Source of the DNA: Arbacia lixula
Taxonomy: Eukaryota > Echinodermata > Echinoidea > Arbacioida > Arbaciidae
Reading direction: 5' to 3'
NCBI GenBank assembly: GCA_963669155.1
Contig: OZ022581.1
Span: 2,016,247 to 2,080,246 of the forward strand
Length of the DNA: 64,000 nucleotides
Shown here: in pieces, positions 34,419 to 46,641 of the stretch
Numbering within the stretch: the stretch's first letter is position 1
Layout of the letters: every line of letters starts with the position of its first letter
The notes under the pieces: generated by a model
What the model was told of the DNA's origin: nothing
What the model saw: the letters and a program-made list of their open reading frames with translations, nothing else
Database searches by the model: none
Program-made: the position numbers and the translations under genes

Positions 34419-36583
34419 TGAAATAGTACTTTTCTTCCCTCTGAGCTCTCTTCCTTCAAATAGTTCATCTATTTGTGGTCATGTGACACCCTTTCAACCA
34501 ATCAACGAACTGGAATATATTAATGAGGGATATAATAATACATATATGTCTTTACTGCTATACATTTGTGAAGGGGGTTTGTATCTGTTGTACAAGTAAA
34601 ATATAATCATATTTTTTAGTAAACCGTCTAAAATATTTAATGGAGGTTCTTGATCGGGAACTGACGGACAGAAAGAAGAGTGTTCACGATCATCATTCAA
34701 CAAGTAACTCTTCATACTTTGCAGCCCACTCCCAATCCACCCCCCCCCCCCCACCCCTCCCCCCGATATCGCAGTCCCGCATAGTCCCTTCTGTTGCATG
34801 GTTATTATGAGTAGGCCTATCTGTGCCACTGCTTGTATAAGTCTTACAAATTCTTTTCACCTCTCCCTGGATTGTGAATTCTCTCTGCGAATCACCCACC
34901 CTACCATGAATCTTCCAGTTCTTTACGTACACGTACATCATTGAAAACATGACGCGCAATTTGCAAACCTCTCCTTTTATGTGTTCTACATGTGTAATTT
35001 ATTTATTCTGTCCATTTTCCCCCTCCCCCACTTAATAATATTACGAAATCTGTCCCCTGCTGCATATACCTACGTGTTTGTTAATATATACAATGTTACA
35101 CGAGCATGAGTCACAGCTTTCTGCTTGGAGTTAGCATGGTAAGGAACTGTATTTGCCCTTTAATGTGTGGCCGATTAGATGTATCTACCCTTATACTGTA
35201 ATAGTATGTTTCACACGCCATGAAGATAACATTACATGTTGCTATTGTTGTTTTTACAGAAAAAGGTGAACTTTTAAAAGTTATAAATAAACACCATTGT
35301 AGGCCTATATATGTATAATTTTCTAGTACCTAATTAAAACATTTATGGAGCTCTCCGTTGATAAACTGCTCTCATAATTATTCCTAGCTATTGCTGTACA
35401 ATGACTAAACCTGGTACTACAATTATTTACAACCAGGATTTGCCTTACTATGCCACGTATAGTGAATTAATGGCTGACTATATACATATGTAGTATCAAC
35501 CTTTATTGTAACATATTTCATTGTAATATAGAGCAGAACATTTTATAACCTAATATTCAATTAGAAGTTTTTAGCCACACACATTTCAGGTCCAAGTTTT
35601 ATTTACTTAATCTACTCACTGGATCGTAAAAAAGAAATTATAGAAATACAACAAATGCACATACATGTATATGAATGAATGAGGTGAGTGAGAAGCAGCC
35701 AGGAAGGACGCCGCCTTATAAATAGCTGACCCTTATAAAGCATGAAATTTAAAAAAATATACACAAAAGTTAATGCAATCCTGAACAACCAATAGTACAG
35801 AAAACAATGGGGAAAGGAAAACAAAAACCCTGAATAAGCCTCCTGATAAAATGAACTAAAAAGAGTACTCGTATTCATCAATAATTAAGCACCTTTTTAG
35901 ATATATTTTAAAAATCATTTCATTTTACGTGAGGGATATATTATTCCAGACCTTTTGGCCCTTGGAATGATATCGTCCGGGGATATCGTCTTTTAAAAAT
36001 TGAAAAGTACTTTATAAACGTACTTCTTCCATACAGCAAAGAATCAACATAAGTATGAGAATGACAAAAGTCACCAAACTTTGTTGAGTGACCCCCCCTC
36101 CCTCCAGGGGTGGGGGAATTCATAAAAATCGTACGGAGCATATTTTTACTTTTGAACTCACCGGAGAATTCGAGAAACAGTAATCTTCCCTAATTGTGCT
36201 CATGGTATTAGAGAATGCTGGACTTATCTTAAGGCCTATAGGGCATTATTTTTTCATAATCTCTCATAGATTAATAAGGTTTCAATCGATCATATCCATG
36301 TCATGCAAGTTAGACTCTTCACTTCAGCAAACGTTATCTTATGTGATTGCGCGGTAGATCCAAGTATGCACAAAAAGACTGACCCCCTATCCTAGCTGGT
36401 AGATGCAATGTTTAAGATTTACACACAATAGGGAATTAACGCTCAACTTCCACATATCTGCATGATCACATCAAAAAATTGTTTCACAGCTAGCCTCCAC
36501 CCATTGGTAGGTACCGATGCTTCTATCGCACCCTGCCTGTCGCTCTGTCACTACGAAATGTCAACCCCCATCCTTACTGCGAC

Positions 36584-36634
36584 CAGCCCGCTCACGCAGT
36601 GAGCGGGCTGCGTTGCACCGAGCATTGGTGCAAG
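36584..36634. other. Two consecutive perfect hairpins
   Basis: CAGCCCGCTCAC-GCA-GTGAGCGGGCTG (12-bp stem, 3-nt loop), then TTGCACC ... GGTGCAA (7-bp stem). Confidence 0.7.
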
Positions 36635-37210
36635 GTAGTCGAGATAAGCAGTGATAAGTTGGTAAAATATCATCAATTATATTGCGCAGAACTTAAAGCT
36701 ATTGGACACACTTACGGAGAATACTTACATGAATACTTCCGTAGTTGCTTTGAAGATGAATTTAGTCCATGATGGGTTTTTTTTCTTGAAAACATCCCAT
36801 CGTACGGCGGTCAGAATTAATGCAGCTGGGAAACATGTATCTGAAGATTGCCGACTTTTTGAAGTTTACGCGCATGCGCCAGTTCTCTATACGATTCGTG
36901 TGTGTTACGTTTTCAACAACAATCCAAACAACAATCACTCTTTTCACATCGTTTTTTTTTCTTTTTTCATTATTATTGGAACAGATTTTATATTCCAATT
37001 TTTATTTCATTCTATTTAAAATTTTATTTTGGAGCATTTATTATACTTTGCATATTTATGTTTGTCCGTAATTTTTTGTTTTGTTTTGTTTTTAAGAGCC
37101 ACTTTTTTCAACCCAATAACGCCATCCCGCTAAGCTAGATTTCAGTGATGGTGCAGTGGTGCACGGTATTAGGAAAGTTGGAAGATTCGGAACTATTTCT
37201 CTTACAAAAT

Positions 37211-37226
37211 CCTTGATCCGCCACTG
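37211..37226. mobile_element. Isolated hAT-like terminal motif
   Basis: CCTTGATCCGCCACTG closely matches the end motif at 39007-39022. The opposite end was not identified, so this is a fragment at best. Confidence 0.3.
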
Positions 37227-37878
37227 AAGTTTATAACATAGAAATTAATCATATTTTGGTCACTTTAAATGACACAATTAATGAAAATCAGGTTGATAAT
37301 TTGCACAATCAAAACAATAAAAAAATCACTTTTCTCATGCATATTCATCAATAGCGCTAAATACGGTCATCAGACCGAAAGCGTCATCATCATGAATATT
37401 ACTTTGCGCATGCCTACGAAGTTATTAAACAGCCAAGATGGCAGTCTGGAAGGGACTTCGTTTTGTTAGACCATGATTAGACAGACACATGAAGGGGAAA
37501 TTGGTAACGTTACTCAGTATTTTCCATCATTTTCTTACTTCAGACATATGGAAGTTACATTCAACCATTCATATACTGTGATAAATATACTTGAAATGAG
37601 TAATTCATCCATGTGCACGGGTCGATTATTCATTAATCTCACCCGACATGCCGGGAAATCGGGGGCGAGCCCTCAGGACGCTCCCGCTGCGCGGGAGCAG
37701 TCCCGGGGCTACCCCCATCCCTGCCCTAACTCCCCCATACACATACACACACACACACATGGTTAACACAATAGAGTCGCAGCATAGTACATACCGTACG
37801 CTATACGATACACGCACACAAGACACACAGAAATCAAACGCAGAGGCTAACGTATTGTATTGGATAGGCTCTGCACGA

Positions 37879-37890
37879 GCCGCCATCTTG
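37879..37890 (-). promoter_or_regulatory. YY1-like motif near the ZF3 first exon
   Basis: The minus strand reads CAAGATGGCGGC, a close match to the YY1 consensus in sense orientation, about 120 bp inside intron 1. ZF2 has a similar motif at 23477-23488 at the same spacing. Confidence 0.45.
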
Positions 37891-38008
37891 AAACACACGA
37901 TTACGACCGAGCAAATTCTCATTTATAACTGAACGTTACACATCAATAGGGATGTAACATGCAAACTAAATGATATCAACATATTCTACAAAATATTATC
38001 GTACTCAC

Positions 38009-38165
38009 CCAATGTATCATTCAATGAGAATTAGCGGAAGTTCTGCAGATCTGGAATGAAATTCGTGTGGTTTAGCAAGGTGCACCAGTCTACGCTCGTA
38101 TGGGTTAGACTTGTCCTAGTCGTGTGTACAGTAATAATGATATTGTTTGCATGCGCATGCGTTGT
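38009..38165 (-). promoter_or_regulatory. Candidate ZF3 first exon and promoter
   Basis: Donor TGG then GTGAGT ends an exon at 38009. GCATGCGCATGCG at 38149-38161 contains the NRF1 core, as expected of a CpG-type promoter without TATA. Confidence 0.45.
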
Positions 38166-38959
38166 AGGCCGCTCGAGTATCGAGCATACCTCAATTTGTG
38201 ATGTTCCGTTCACTCTGCCTCTTTTGAATCCCTGGTTCCGGTTCGTGCACGGTGTTCATCCAGGATCTCTCTCTAATAATCTTCACTCCTTCTCCATTTC
38301 TTCCTTCCCTGCCCAATTTCTCTATATCCTCATTATCCCCATCTTAACCAGTGAGCCCCCCCCCCCCCCCCCCCTACCCGCCCCTTCTCTCTATCTCTCC
38401 GATTTGCGTTCATGTTGTTGGGTTTTTCTTTACCGGTATGTCGTTTTCGTTCAACATTTTTACACCAGAATATTATAAAACTCAAACTGAAGTGCTCTTT
38501 TTGTTGGTGTTCCAATCACCCAATATACGTGTTCCACTTACTCGACATGATATGCGTGGATACAGGTACGCATTATGGGCCTGCACGAGTGGTTATTTGT
38601 CACGTCTGTATACACACAGGCCATTATTGAAACAAAAAGAGTATTTCAAGAACTTCAACTCTGTTTCTATTCAAAAATATAGTTTTCTCTGGAGGAGAAA
38701 AAGGAGATGGGGAACGCTACCCGGACCCTCTACGTTAATAATGTGCCATCATTATACATGTAATAATTATCGTCTTTTAACTTCCCATCATTGTTTATGT
38801 TTGATATGCTTTGAAATGAATTTTTACTTTTCTGGCACTAACCGAGAGGAACAGCCCTCCCCCATTTGTGGACTCAATTTACTGTACCGTCATGGATAAA
38901 TTTTATCTGATATCATTGGAAGCCCAAAATCAATATAACTCACACTCGTAACAAAGGAA

Positions 38960-39022
38960 GGGGGGGGGGGGGGGGGCACGGATCATATGTGCCCCCCCCC
39001 CCCCCCCCTGGATCCGCCACTG
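38960..39022. repeat. G17/C17 palindrome followed by a hAT-like end
   Basis: G17-CAC, nine bases, then GTG-C17 forms a perfect 20-bp stem. It is followed by CCTGGATCCGCCACTG, the complement of CAGTGGCGGATCCAGG. I recall that sequence as a terminal inverted repeat of hAT-type elements. Confidence 0.5.
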
Positions 39023-39390
39023 GTTATAAGGATCCTCTCTCAGGAACAATAGGCAAACACCGCAAAAGAGAACACCCGGACCCTTTCTTTATTTAACATG
39101 GGGTTTTTCTTGTCAGATTATCTGCTTCTCGATCTTCTTCAAGGAAAATTGTATTTTCTCAATCGTAACGCAAATCTTGTATTATCTCTCCTCTTGCACC
39201 CCTCTCTTTTATGGAAATAACAGCGGAATAGTATGCTAATACAACACACAAACACTAATAACAATATTATATTATAAACAGTTTTGTATAAACCTTTGTT
39301 CTGCATTCACTGAAAGAGACATTATTAGTTTATATATTATCCCGCAGAGGTCGGGTCGTGGATTTGATGATTATAATGCTGAATAAGTGT

Positions 39391-39580
39391 TAAGGGGAGA
39401 GTTCACCCTGAAATTAAGTTGGTTTCAATAAAAAAAGAAACATGAAAGAAACCTCATTTTTATTTTTAGTGAAAGTTTGACGAAAATCCGTCCAAGGTTA
39501 AAAGAGTTGATCGCTCTTTTGAAATTTCAGTTTTGTGACGTCACGTGCGAGGTGCATGCTCTCCCAAAATGTGAGGTTAT
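39391..39580. mobile_element. Single arm of the P3 foldback family
   Basis: TAAGGGGAGAGTTCACCCTGAAATTAAG ... GTTTGACGAAAATC ... GTGACGTCACGTGC matches one arm of the element at 54626-55130. Quoted segments are partial; the opposite arm is absent. Confidence 0.5.
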
Positions 39581-41340
39581 TGTTCTTTTGATTGCTCTTA
39601 AGTTCTATTCAGTTTGGTATTTATTTCAGTTATGTTTTGAATTCAGTTCAGTTTGTATTCAGTTCAATAGATTCATATGCTCTTATTTATCTCGTCAGTC
39701 ACTATCCTCCTTATCTGATCACCATAATTCATTTTCTATTCAGATAAACTTATTCATTCCATCCTCACATCTGGGCTCTTTTGTTGAACATTCTTTATTT
39801 CATAATCACCCAGATCATTTACCCATCTTCATCCTTGTTGCTTTCATTGGTTGATTTGGTGAATATTGTTCTTACATTTTAGTTGGCCTGCTCCATTCGT
39901 TTTATTTCTGTTGGTTCTTCTTCAGTTTATTTGAATACGTAAATGTACTTTATGTTCATCATGTTCATGCTGTGTGTTTGTTTGTGTATACTCGTGATGG
40001 ATGGGTACAAGGATATTATGAAGCGACATCTGAAATGTTATCGAGTTGCGGCACAATTCTTTTTTACTCATAGTAATGAACACCATTATGAACGACGGTG
40101 TCAACTCTTCTCTTTCGTTTACATTGCCGCCTTTCGCTTTTCCTAATTTCTTTCATCTCCCTTGCAAACTTCCCTATTCCCCATTCACTCACTCTGTCTT
40201 TCCTCCTCTACTCTCCACTTCTCACAGTCGAAAGCCTAGTTATGCTCTTAACCCTGAAGAATGAGCCGGATAAGAAATGGAAAAAAAAACTTCATATTTC
40301 CGCTAGACCCGTTTGAAAATCCGGAAAGTACTTCTGATCGTGGAGTTTTTATCATAGAAATGCCGAGCAGCCTTTAAATCAGACTTCTCCATCTATTATA
40401 GATGATTGAATGATAACGCAGAAAGTACCACATCATTCCTTTCAAAGTCAATCTTGCAATGATAATGCTTTGTTAGATAAAACACAAACAAATTGGATCG
40501 GTGAATCAATAAAGTTTGCTCCTGTATCATCTTTATTTGTTGCATGATGCAGTCCAAGTATTTTCACTGCCATCTCAATGTTGTTATAAGCATAGCCTGT
40601 ACCTCTTAATAATTTATGTGAGCGTATGTTCTATTTGGATCAAAATGCTTCCTTCGTCCGTTTAATCCGATTCGCTATAAGTATAGCAGTGAAAGTGCCG
40701 AAGGAAGGTCAACATTGATTGTCGAGGGTTGTATATGATATCATATGGATACCTTAGTGAGATAATATACAGGAGAAGATAATGCTCAAGAAAGCGAGTT
40801 GAATTAATTCCCCTGGTTTTTTTTTAAGTACAAGTAAAACATTAGACATTAGGTTACGGCAACTCATGAATGAATTTCTCAACTTAAGTACCTTAGCAGT
40901 ACCAGTTCAGTTTACTTTATTTTCCCACGGCGTGATTTATTTCTTGCACCCTACCCGTACCATCATTTTATTAGCAGTCTAAATGAACCCATGTCAGTCC
41001 CGCAATGGGTCCGAACTTCAGAATATTTCCCACTCTGTTTCTACATGCGCTCTATTGACAGGATTTACACTGAACTGGTCAGTCGAGTTTGTAGTCTGAT
41101 CATAGTTACAGACGCATGCTTTGAGACAGTGTCACGATTGAATCTATGTCTGCAGATTACCCTTACACTACTGCCATGCGTCTGGAATTACGAATTTCAA
41201 AGTGAGGTCGAGGAATAATATTTCGGCAATGGATTCTTGCTTTGTTGAGGATTCCAAAGTATCTTCCTTTATTGTAGAAGCAGCATCTAATCATGATGAG
41301 TATGGAAAGAGTGACGGTCGTGGATTGAGATCGATATGTC

Positions 41341-41598
41341 AGGGAGAGAGAGATGGGGAGAGGGATGGTGGAAGGGAGAGAACGGGAGAGAAAGGGGGAG
41401 AGAAATAGAGAGGGGAAAAGGGAGAGAGAGAAAGAGATAGAGGGCGGGCGAAAGAAAGGAAAAAAGAGGGTGAAAGAGAGAGAGAGAGAGAGGGGGGGAG
41501 GGAGGGAGGGAGAGAGAGGGAGGGAGGGAAGGAGAGAGATAAAGAGAGAGAGAGAGAGACAGAGAGGGCGAGAGAGAGAGAGAGGTGGAGGAAGGGAA

Positions 41599-41630
<32 letters not shown>

Positions 41631-41631
41631 G

Positions 41632-41662
<31 letters not shown>

Positions 41663-41665
41663 CAA
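41341..41665. repeat. Long GA-rich simple-sequence tract
   Basis: About 320 bp of interrupted GA/GGGA repeats. Open frames through it are repeat artefacts. Confidence 0.93.
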
Positions 41666-42002
41666 ACAATACGTTAGAGAGTCGCCCGAAAGCTGCTGAA
41701 TAATTCAATATCGATGATTTACACAAACAGTTCTTTTGATTAAAGATTGTGTTTTATCGTACATCATTTGGTGAGAAATGTATACAAGATTACTAATAGG
41801 ATTTAACTGCGGTTTCACGTGATTTGATTCAAATGGGAAGAAACGATGATTTGAAACAAACAAGTTGATTTGAACAAAAAGAGGAGAAATGTCTGAGAAG
41901 CATATCGGCAATGACCTAAAATTTCTTTTGTTACAAATGTGTATAAGTTATACATTATATAGCCATACATGTAGCTCTTGAATTAGCTGCACTCTGGGTG
42001 CT

Positions 42003-42844
42003 TGTGACATTCCTCACTGGTGAAATAAACATTTAGCAATGTGTACTGCCCAGAAGAGTCTAGAATGTTATTTACATGAAAGAATGTTGCAGCTAGCTGA
42101 GACTCATTAGCATAATAAAGGAGCTCAGATGGGCTAGTGATGACTCATCAGTGTAATCTAGGTCAGGTCAATATTGTTTGTCATGTTTACAAGCATAGGT
42201 CCAGTATATGTACAATATAGAGCTTACTGGATATATTGAGAAATTTCTGGAAGTAGAGTTAATGGAACCTTCTAGAATGTATAGATTGTAGTATATATAT
42301 GAGTTGTTCGAGATAGGAGCTCAGTTTCATATCATCTTGCTCCAGTCACCTGTGATAAGAGTAACCTGCATCTAAGATATTGTTGTGACCCTGGCTCAAT
42401 ACCTACCTGTGGATTTATACGAGGACTTTCTCTACGTGGATAAATACCTGCCTGTTAAATAGCGCTTATGAGATCTTGCCTGTGAAAGCGTGAAAGCTCT
42501 GTGGATTAACATTTGACCATCTTGGATCATCCATTTGGACTTGACTATCTGGAATACCTGCTCTTCAGCGTACAACATTGGGATCAACATTGCGATCATA
42601 ATTTGGGAATACTGCATCGGATTATCAACTGGACCATCAACGAGAGCCGTGGATTCATTCGACTACAGTATCCTGCAGTATTGTAAGCTTAAACATATTT
42701 TAAATGTTTATGTAGAGTCATTGTATAAAGTTGTGAAAGATTGTCTTGATTTTAAAGGGGAAATACCCTATATAATAAAGAACACATAAACTAAATATTG
42801 GTATCATTTTGTGCGATCCTTTCTGGCGTGAATTGATCGTAACA
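42003..42844 (+). mobile_element. Probable solo LTR (Ty3/Gypsy-like)
   Basis: 842-bp fossil. It begins TGTGAC and ends GTAACA, with a TATATATA stretch near 42293 and an AATAAA near 42774, in the order expected of U3-R-U5. No internal region, second LTR or clear target duplication was found, so the call rests on the ends and signal order. Age cannot be judged from one copy. Confidence 0.4.
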
Positions 42845-43077
42845 CTTTTCAGCTAGATCAGCTAGATCGACAATACAAATAATTATTGTTTGTTAGCGGA
42901 GTATTTGAACTGTTCGATATCACGGATTAAACATTCCATTGCCAATTTGTGCAAATGCTCGAGCTACAGTTAATGCGTCATGAAACATATTTTTAGTAGC
43001 TCGTCAATAACAAAGTAAATATTTACCACTATTGCAGCTGAGTTGACTTAAAGCAGTAAGTATATCATGGCGAAGAA

Positions 43078-43273
43078 CCGAGTTTCGGACCCATGTAGCC
43101 CCCAGCACCGGCCCCATGTAGCTCTCAGTACCGGCCCCACGTAGTCCCCAGTTCCTACGTGGTCCCCAGCACCGGCCCCATGTAGCTCTTATTGCCGGTC
43201 TCATGTAGACCCCAGCACCGGCCCTCTGTACGCCCCAGCACCGGCCCCATGTAGCCCCCAGCACGGGCCCCAC
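43078..43273. repeat. Minisatellite of 23-bp units, small block
   Basis: Eight or so units of the GGCCCCATGTAGCCCCCAGC type, same orientation as the main array 1.2 kb away. Sharp edges against AT-rich flanks. Confidence 0.9.
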
Positions 43274-44463
43274 GTGGCCACCAAAATCATAAGACTTTTG
43301 TCGCGTTTCTTTTCTTCGGAGACCCATCCGATTCAGTCCACGTAGTAAGCTATGAGCTGTAGACGATCAGCGCATAATGTTCCTGGCAACAGAATAACAA
43401 AAGTGTACATTAAGAACACAAATTTTCACGACATGTTTTGCACTTATATTGACATTGGAAGGAGAGAGAGAGAGAGAGGGGGGGGGGGGGGGGGGATGGG
43501 AGAGTGAGAGGCGGAGATAACATTTTTGAAAATATTTTTGTTGCAATTTGTGGAATCTCTATTTTGTTTGTATTATTACAAGATCAATGCATCTGATATT
43601 CTTGAAAAACAATCGGAAAACGCTTCGTGCATGTTATCGTTGACTTTAATTTCTTTTATATCTTTATAGGTCATTAAGCGTGCCATACATCATTATAAGA
43701 AAGACCAACAAAATAGTTCATATTTATGTACTATTAATTATCATTTATTACAAAAGCATATCTGCATGATTGTGAGAGGAATTGATATACTGTATAGCCC
43801 GTGATTAATGAGCAAATATTTACCGAAAAGGCATCCTTTACTACTAGAAAATCATGCTGCCGCTGTTTTGTTTCCGTCAGTTCTTACTGCTCCATCGTCA
43901 CTGACTGTCATGCTGCAGTACCAACAATGCATCGCTGATTCATCTTGAAAACTAGATGAGCAAAAAAAAAAAAAAAAACCACACACACAACATGCCCGTT
44001 TATTTTATAAACGTAATTACATCTAATTTATTATTCCTTATCATAGTCATAATTTGATAATACCATGAAAACGGCAGTTAACTTTACTGCTTGGCTAAGC
44101 AAATACGGTGAGTAAAATACCAAAGACAATCTGCCCCGAATATACCAATTAAGAAACAGTCACACACATAAATCACGGTTGGAATAATTACCCACAAATT
44201 AACTGCAGGCATAACACCCTTATGCGTACATTTATGTATTACATGTAATTAGTTTGAACAAAACATCATGTATGTTTTCTAATCTTTTCTTTTAATGGTA
44301 GAGGGTAGAAAATTTGAAGTTGTAATTGAAATGCAGCATCTTACCTACCCTCGTTTTATTTTCTCCATGTGATTCTCTCATTCCCTTCCTCATTTCCATA
44401 TTTTCTTCTTCCTGATCTCACAGCATCTTTGCGTGCATGCAACTCCTAGTGGTTCCTTGCCCC
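43274..44463. other. AT-rich spacer between minisatellite blocks
   Basis: No gene seen. Contains GA and G runs at 43462-43495 and an A-run near 43960. Confidence 0.5.
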
Positions 44464-46641
44464 TGAGCCACACCCCCAGTACCGGCCCCATGTAGCCCTT
44501 AGCACCTGCCCCATGTAGTCCCCAGTACCTGGTCCCCAGTACCGGCCCCATGTAGCCACCAGCACTGACCCCACGTAGTCCCCAGTATCTACGTGGTCCC
44601 CAGCACCGGCCCCATGTAGCTATCAGTATACCGGCCCCATGTAGCCCCCAGCACCGGCCCCATGTAGCCCCCAGCACTGGCCCCACGTAGTCCCCAGTAC
44701 CTACGTGGTACCCAGCACTGGCCCCATGTAGCTCTCAGAACCGGTCCCATGTAGCCCCCAGCACCGGCCCCATGTAGCTCTCAGTACCGGTCCCATGTAG
44801 CCCCCAGCACCGGCCCCATGTAGCCACCAGCACTGACCCCACGTAGTCCCCAGTATCTACGTGGTCCCCAGCACCGGCCCCATGTAGCTATCAGTATACC
44901 GGCCCCATGTAGCCCCCAGCACCGGCCCCATGTAGCCCCCAGCACTGGCCCCACGTAGTCCCCAGTACCTACGTGGTACCCAGCACTGGCCCCATGTAGC
45001 TCTCAGAACCGGTCCCATGTAGCCCCCAGCACCGGCCCCATGTAGCTCTCAGTACCGGTCCCATGTAGCCCCCAGCACCGGCCCCATGTAGCCCCCAGCA
45101 CTGGCCCCACGTAGTCCCCAGTACCTACGTGGTCCCGGCCAGCACCGGCCCCATGTAGCTCTCAGAACCGGCCCCAAGTAGCTCTCAGTACCGGCCCCAT
45201 GCAGCCCCCAGCACATAGCCCCATGTAGCCCCCAGCACCGGCCCCATGTAGCCCCCAGCACTGGCCCATGTAGCTCACAGCACTGACCCATGTAGCTCAC
45301 AGCCCTGGCCCCACGTAGTCCCCAGTACGTGGTTCCCAGTACCGGCCCCATGTAGCTCTCAGTACCGGCCCCATGCAGCCCCCAGCACATAGCCCCATGT
45401 AGCCCCCAGCACCGGCCCCATGTAGCCCCCAGCACTGGCCCATGTAGCTCACAGCACTGACCCATGTAGCTCACAGCCCTGGCCCCACGTAGTCCCCAGT
45501 ACGTGGTTCCCAGTACCGGCCCCATGTAGCTCACAGTACCGGTCCCATGTAACCCCCAGCACCGGCCCCGTGTAGCCCCCAGCACATAGCCCCATGCAGC
45601 CCCCAGCACATAGCCCCATGTAGCCCCCAGCACCGGCCCCATGTAGCCCCCAGCACCGGCCCCATGCAGCCCCCAGCACATAGCCCCATGCAGCCCCCAG
45701 CACATAGCCCCATGTAGCCCCCAGCACCGGCCCCATGTAGCCCCCAGCACTGGCCCATGTAGCTCACAGCACTGACCCATGTAGCTCACAGCCCTGGCCC
45801 CACGTAGTCCCCAGTACGTGGTTCCCAGTACCGGCCCCATGTAGCTCTCAGTACCGGCCCCACGTAGTCCCCAGTACCTACGTGGCCCCCAGCACCGGCC
45901 CCATGTAGCTCCCAGTACCGGCCCCATGTGGCCCCCAGCAAGGGCCCCATGTAGCTCCCAGCACTGGCCCATATAGCTCACAGCACTGGCCCCACCTAGC
46001 CCCCGGTACCTACGTGGTCCCCAGCACCGGCCCCATGTAGCTCAAAGCACTCCCCCCACGTAGTCCCCAGCTCTGGCCCATGTAGCTCTCAGTACCGGCC
46101 CCATGTAGCCTCCAGCACTGGCCCCATGTAGTCCCCAGTAGCTACGTGGTCCCCAGTACCGGCCCCATGTAGCTCTCAGCACCGGCCCCATGTAGCTCAC
46201 AGCACTGCCCCCACGTAGTCCCCAGTACCTACGTGGTTCCCAGTACCGGCCCCATGTAGCCCCCAGTACCGGCCCCATGTAGCCCCCAGCACTGGTACAT
46301 GTAGCTCACAGCACTGGCCCCATGTAGCTCTCAATACCGGCCCCATGTAGCCCCCAGCACCGGCCCATGTAGCTCACAGCACTGCCCCCACGTAGTCCCC
46401 AGTACCTACGTGGTTCCCAGTACCGGCCCCATGTAGCCCCGGGCCAGTACCGGCCCCATGTAGCCCCCAGCACTGGTACATGTAGCTCACAGCACTGGCC
46501 CCACGTAGTCCCCAGTACCTACGTGGTCCCCAGTACCGGCCCCGTGTAGCCCCCCGCCCTGGCCACATGTAGCCCCCAGCCCTGGCCACATGCAGCCCCC
46601 AACACCGGCCCCATGAAGCCCCGGGCTCTTCATGGGGCCGG
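44464..46641. repeat. Main GC-rich minisatellite array, 23-bp unit
   Basis: About 2.2 kb of units such as CCCCATGTAGCCCCCAGCACC, with variants in which CACGTAG and CTACGTG pair as a small stem. Larger periods are visible, for example one block starting at 44551 recurs at 44819. Because 23 is not a multiple of three and the unit lacks minus-strand stops in some frames, long open frames (up to about 310 codons) arise; they are not considered genes. Confidence 0.93.
46605..46641. other. Inverted unit forming a 14-bp hairpin at the array edge
   Basis: CCGGCCCCATGAAG, nine bases, CTTCATGGGGCCGG. The array ends in a partial unit of opposite orientation. Confidence 0.85.

Larger units (their letters stand above)
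33414..38008 (-). other. Probable ZF3 5'-UTR intron
   Basis: No coding signal. It includes a foldback element at 33821-34010, two CRE-like sites at 34381-34418, hairpins at 36.58 kb, NRF1/YY1-like motifs at 36.87, 37.40 and 37.43 kb, a GC-rich patch at 37.65-37.72 kb and an AC run near 37740. Confidence 0.5.
38166..43077. other. Intergenic region, no gene seen
   Basis: Holds G/C homopolymer palindromes, a single-arm repeat at 39391, a long GA tract at 41.34-41.67 kb and the solo-LTR candidate. The remainder is AT-rich with short random frames. Confidence 0.5.

Noticed and set aside
41163-41726. 187-codon minus-strand frame rich in S and L
   Set aside because: Encoded almost entirely by the GA-rich simple-sequence tract.
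45049-45981. 310-codon minus-strand open frame rich in G-A-T-W-G-R-C-W-G-L-H
   Set aside because: Produced by the 23-bp minisatellite unit, which lacks stops in some minus-strand frames; no start context, splice logic or non-repeat sequence.
43078-46641. CRISPR-like array
   Set aside because: Repeats follow each other with no unique spacers, and the genome is clearly eukaryotic.
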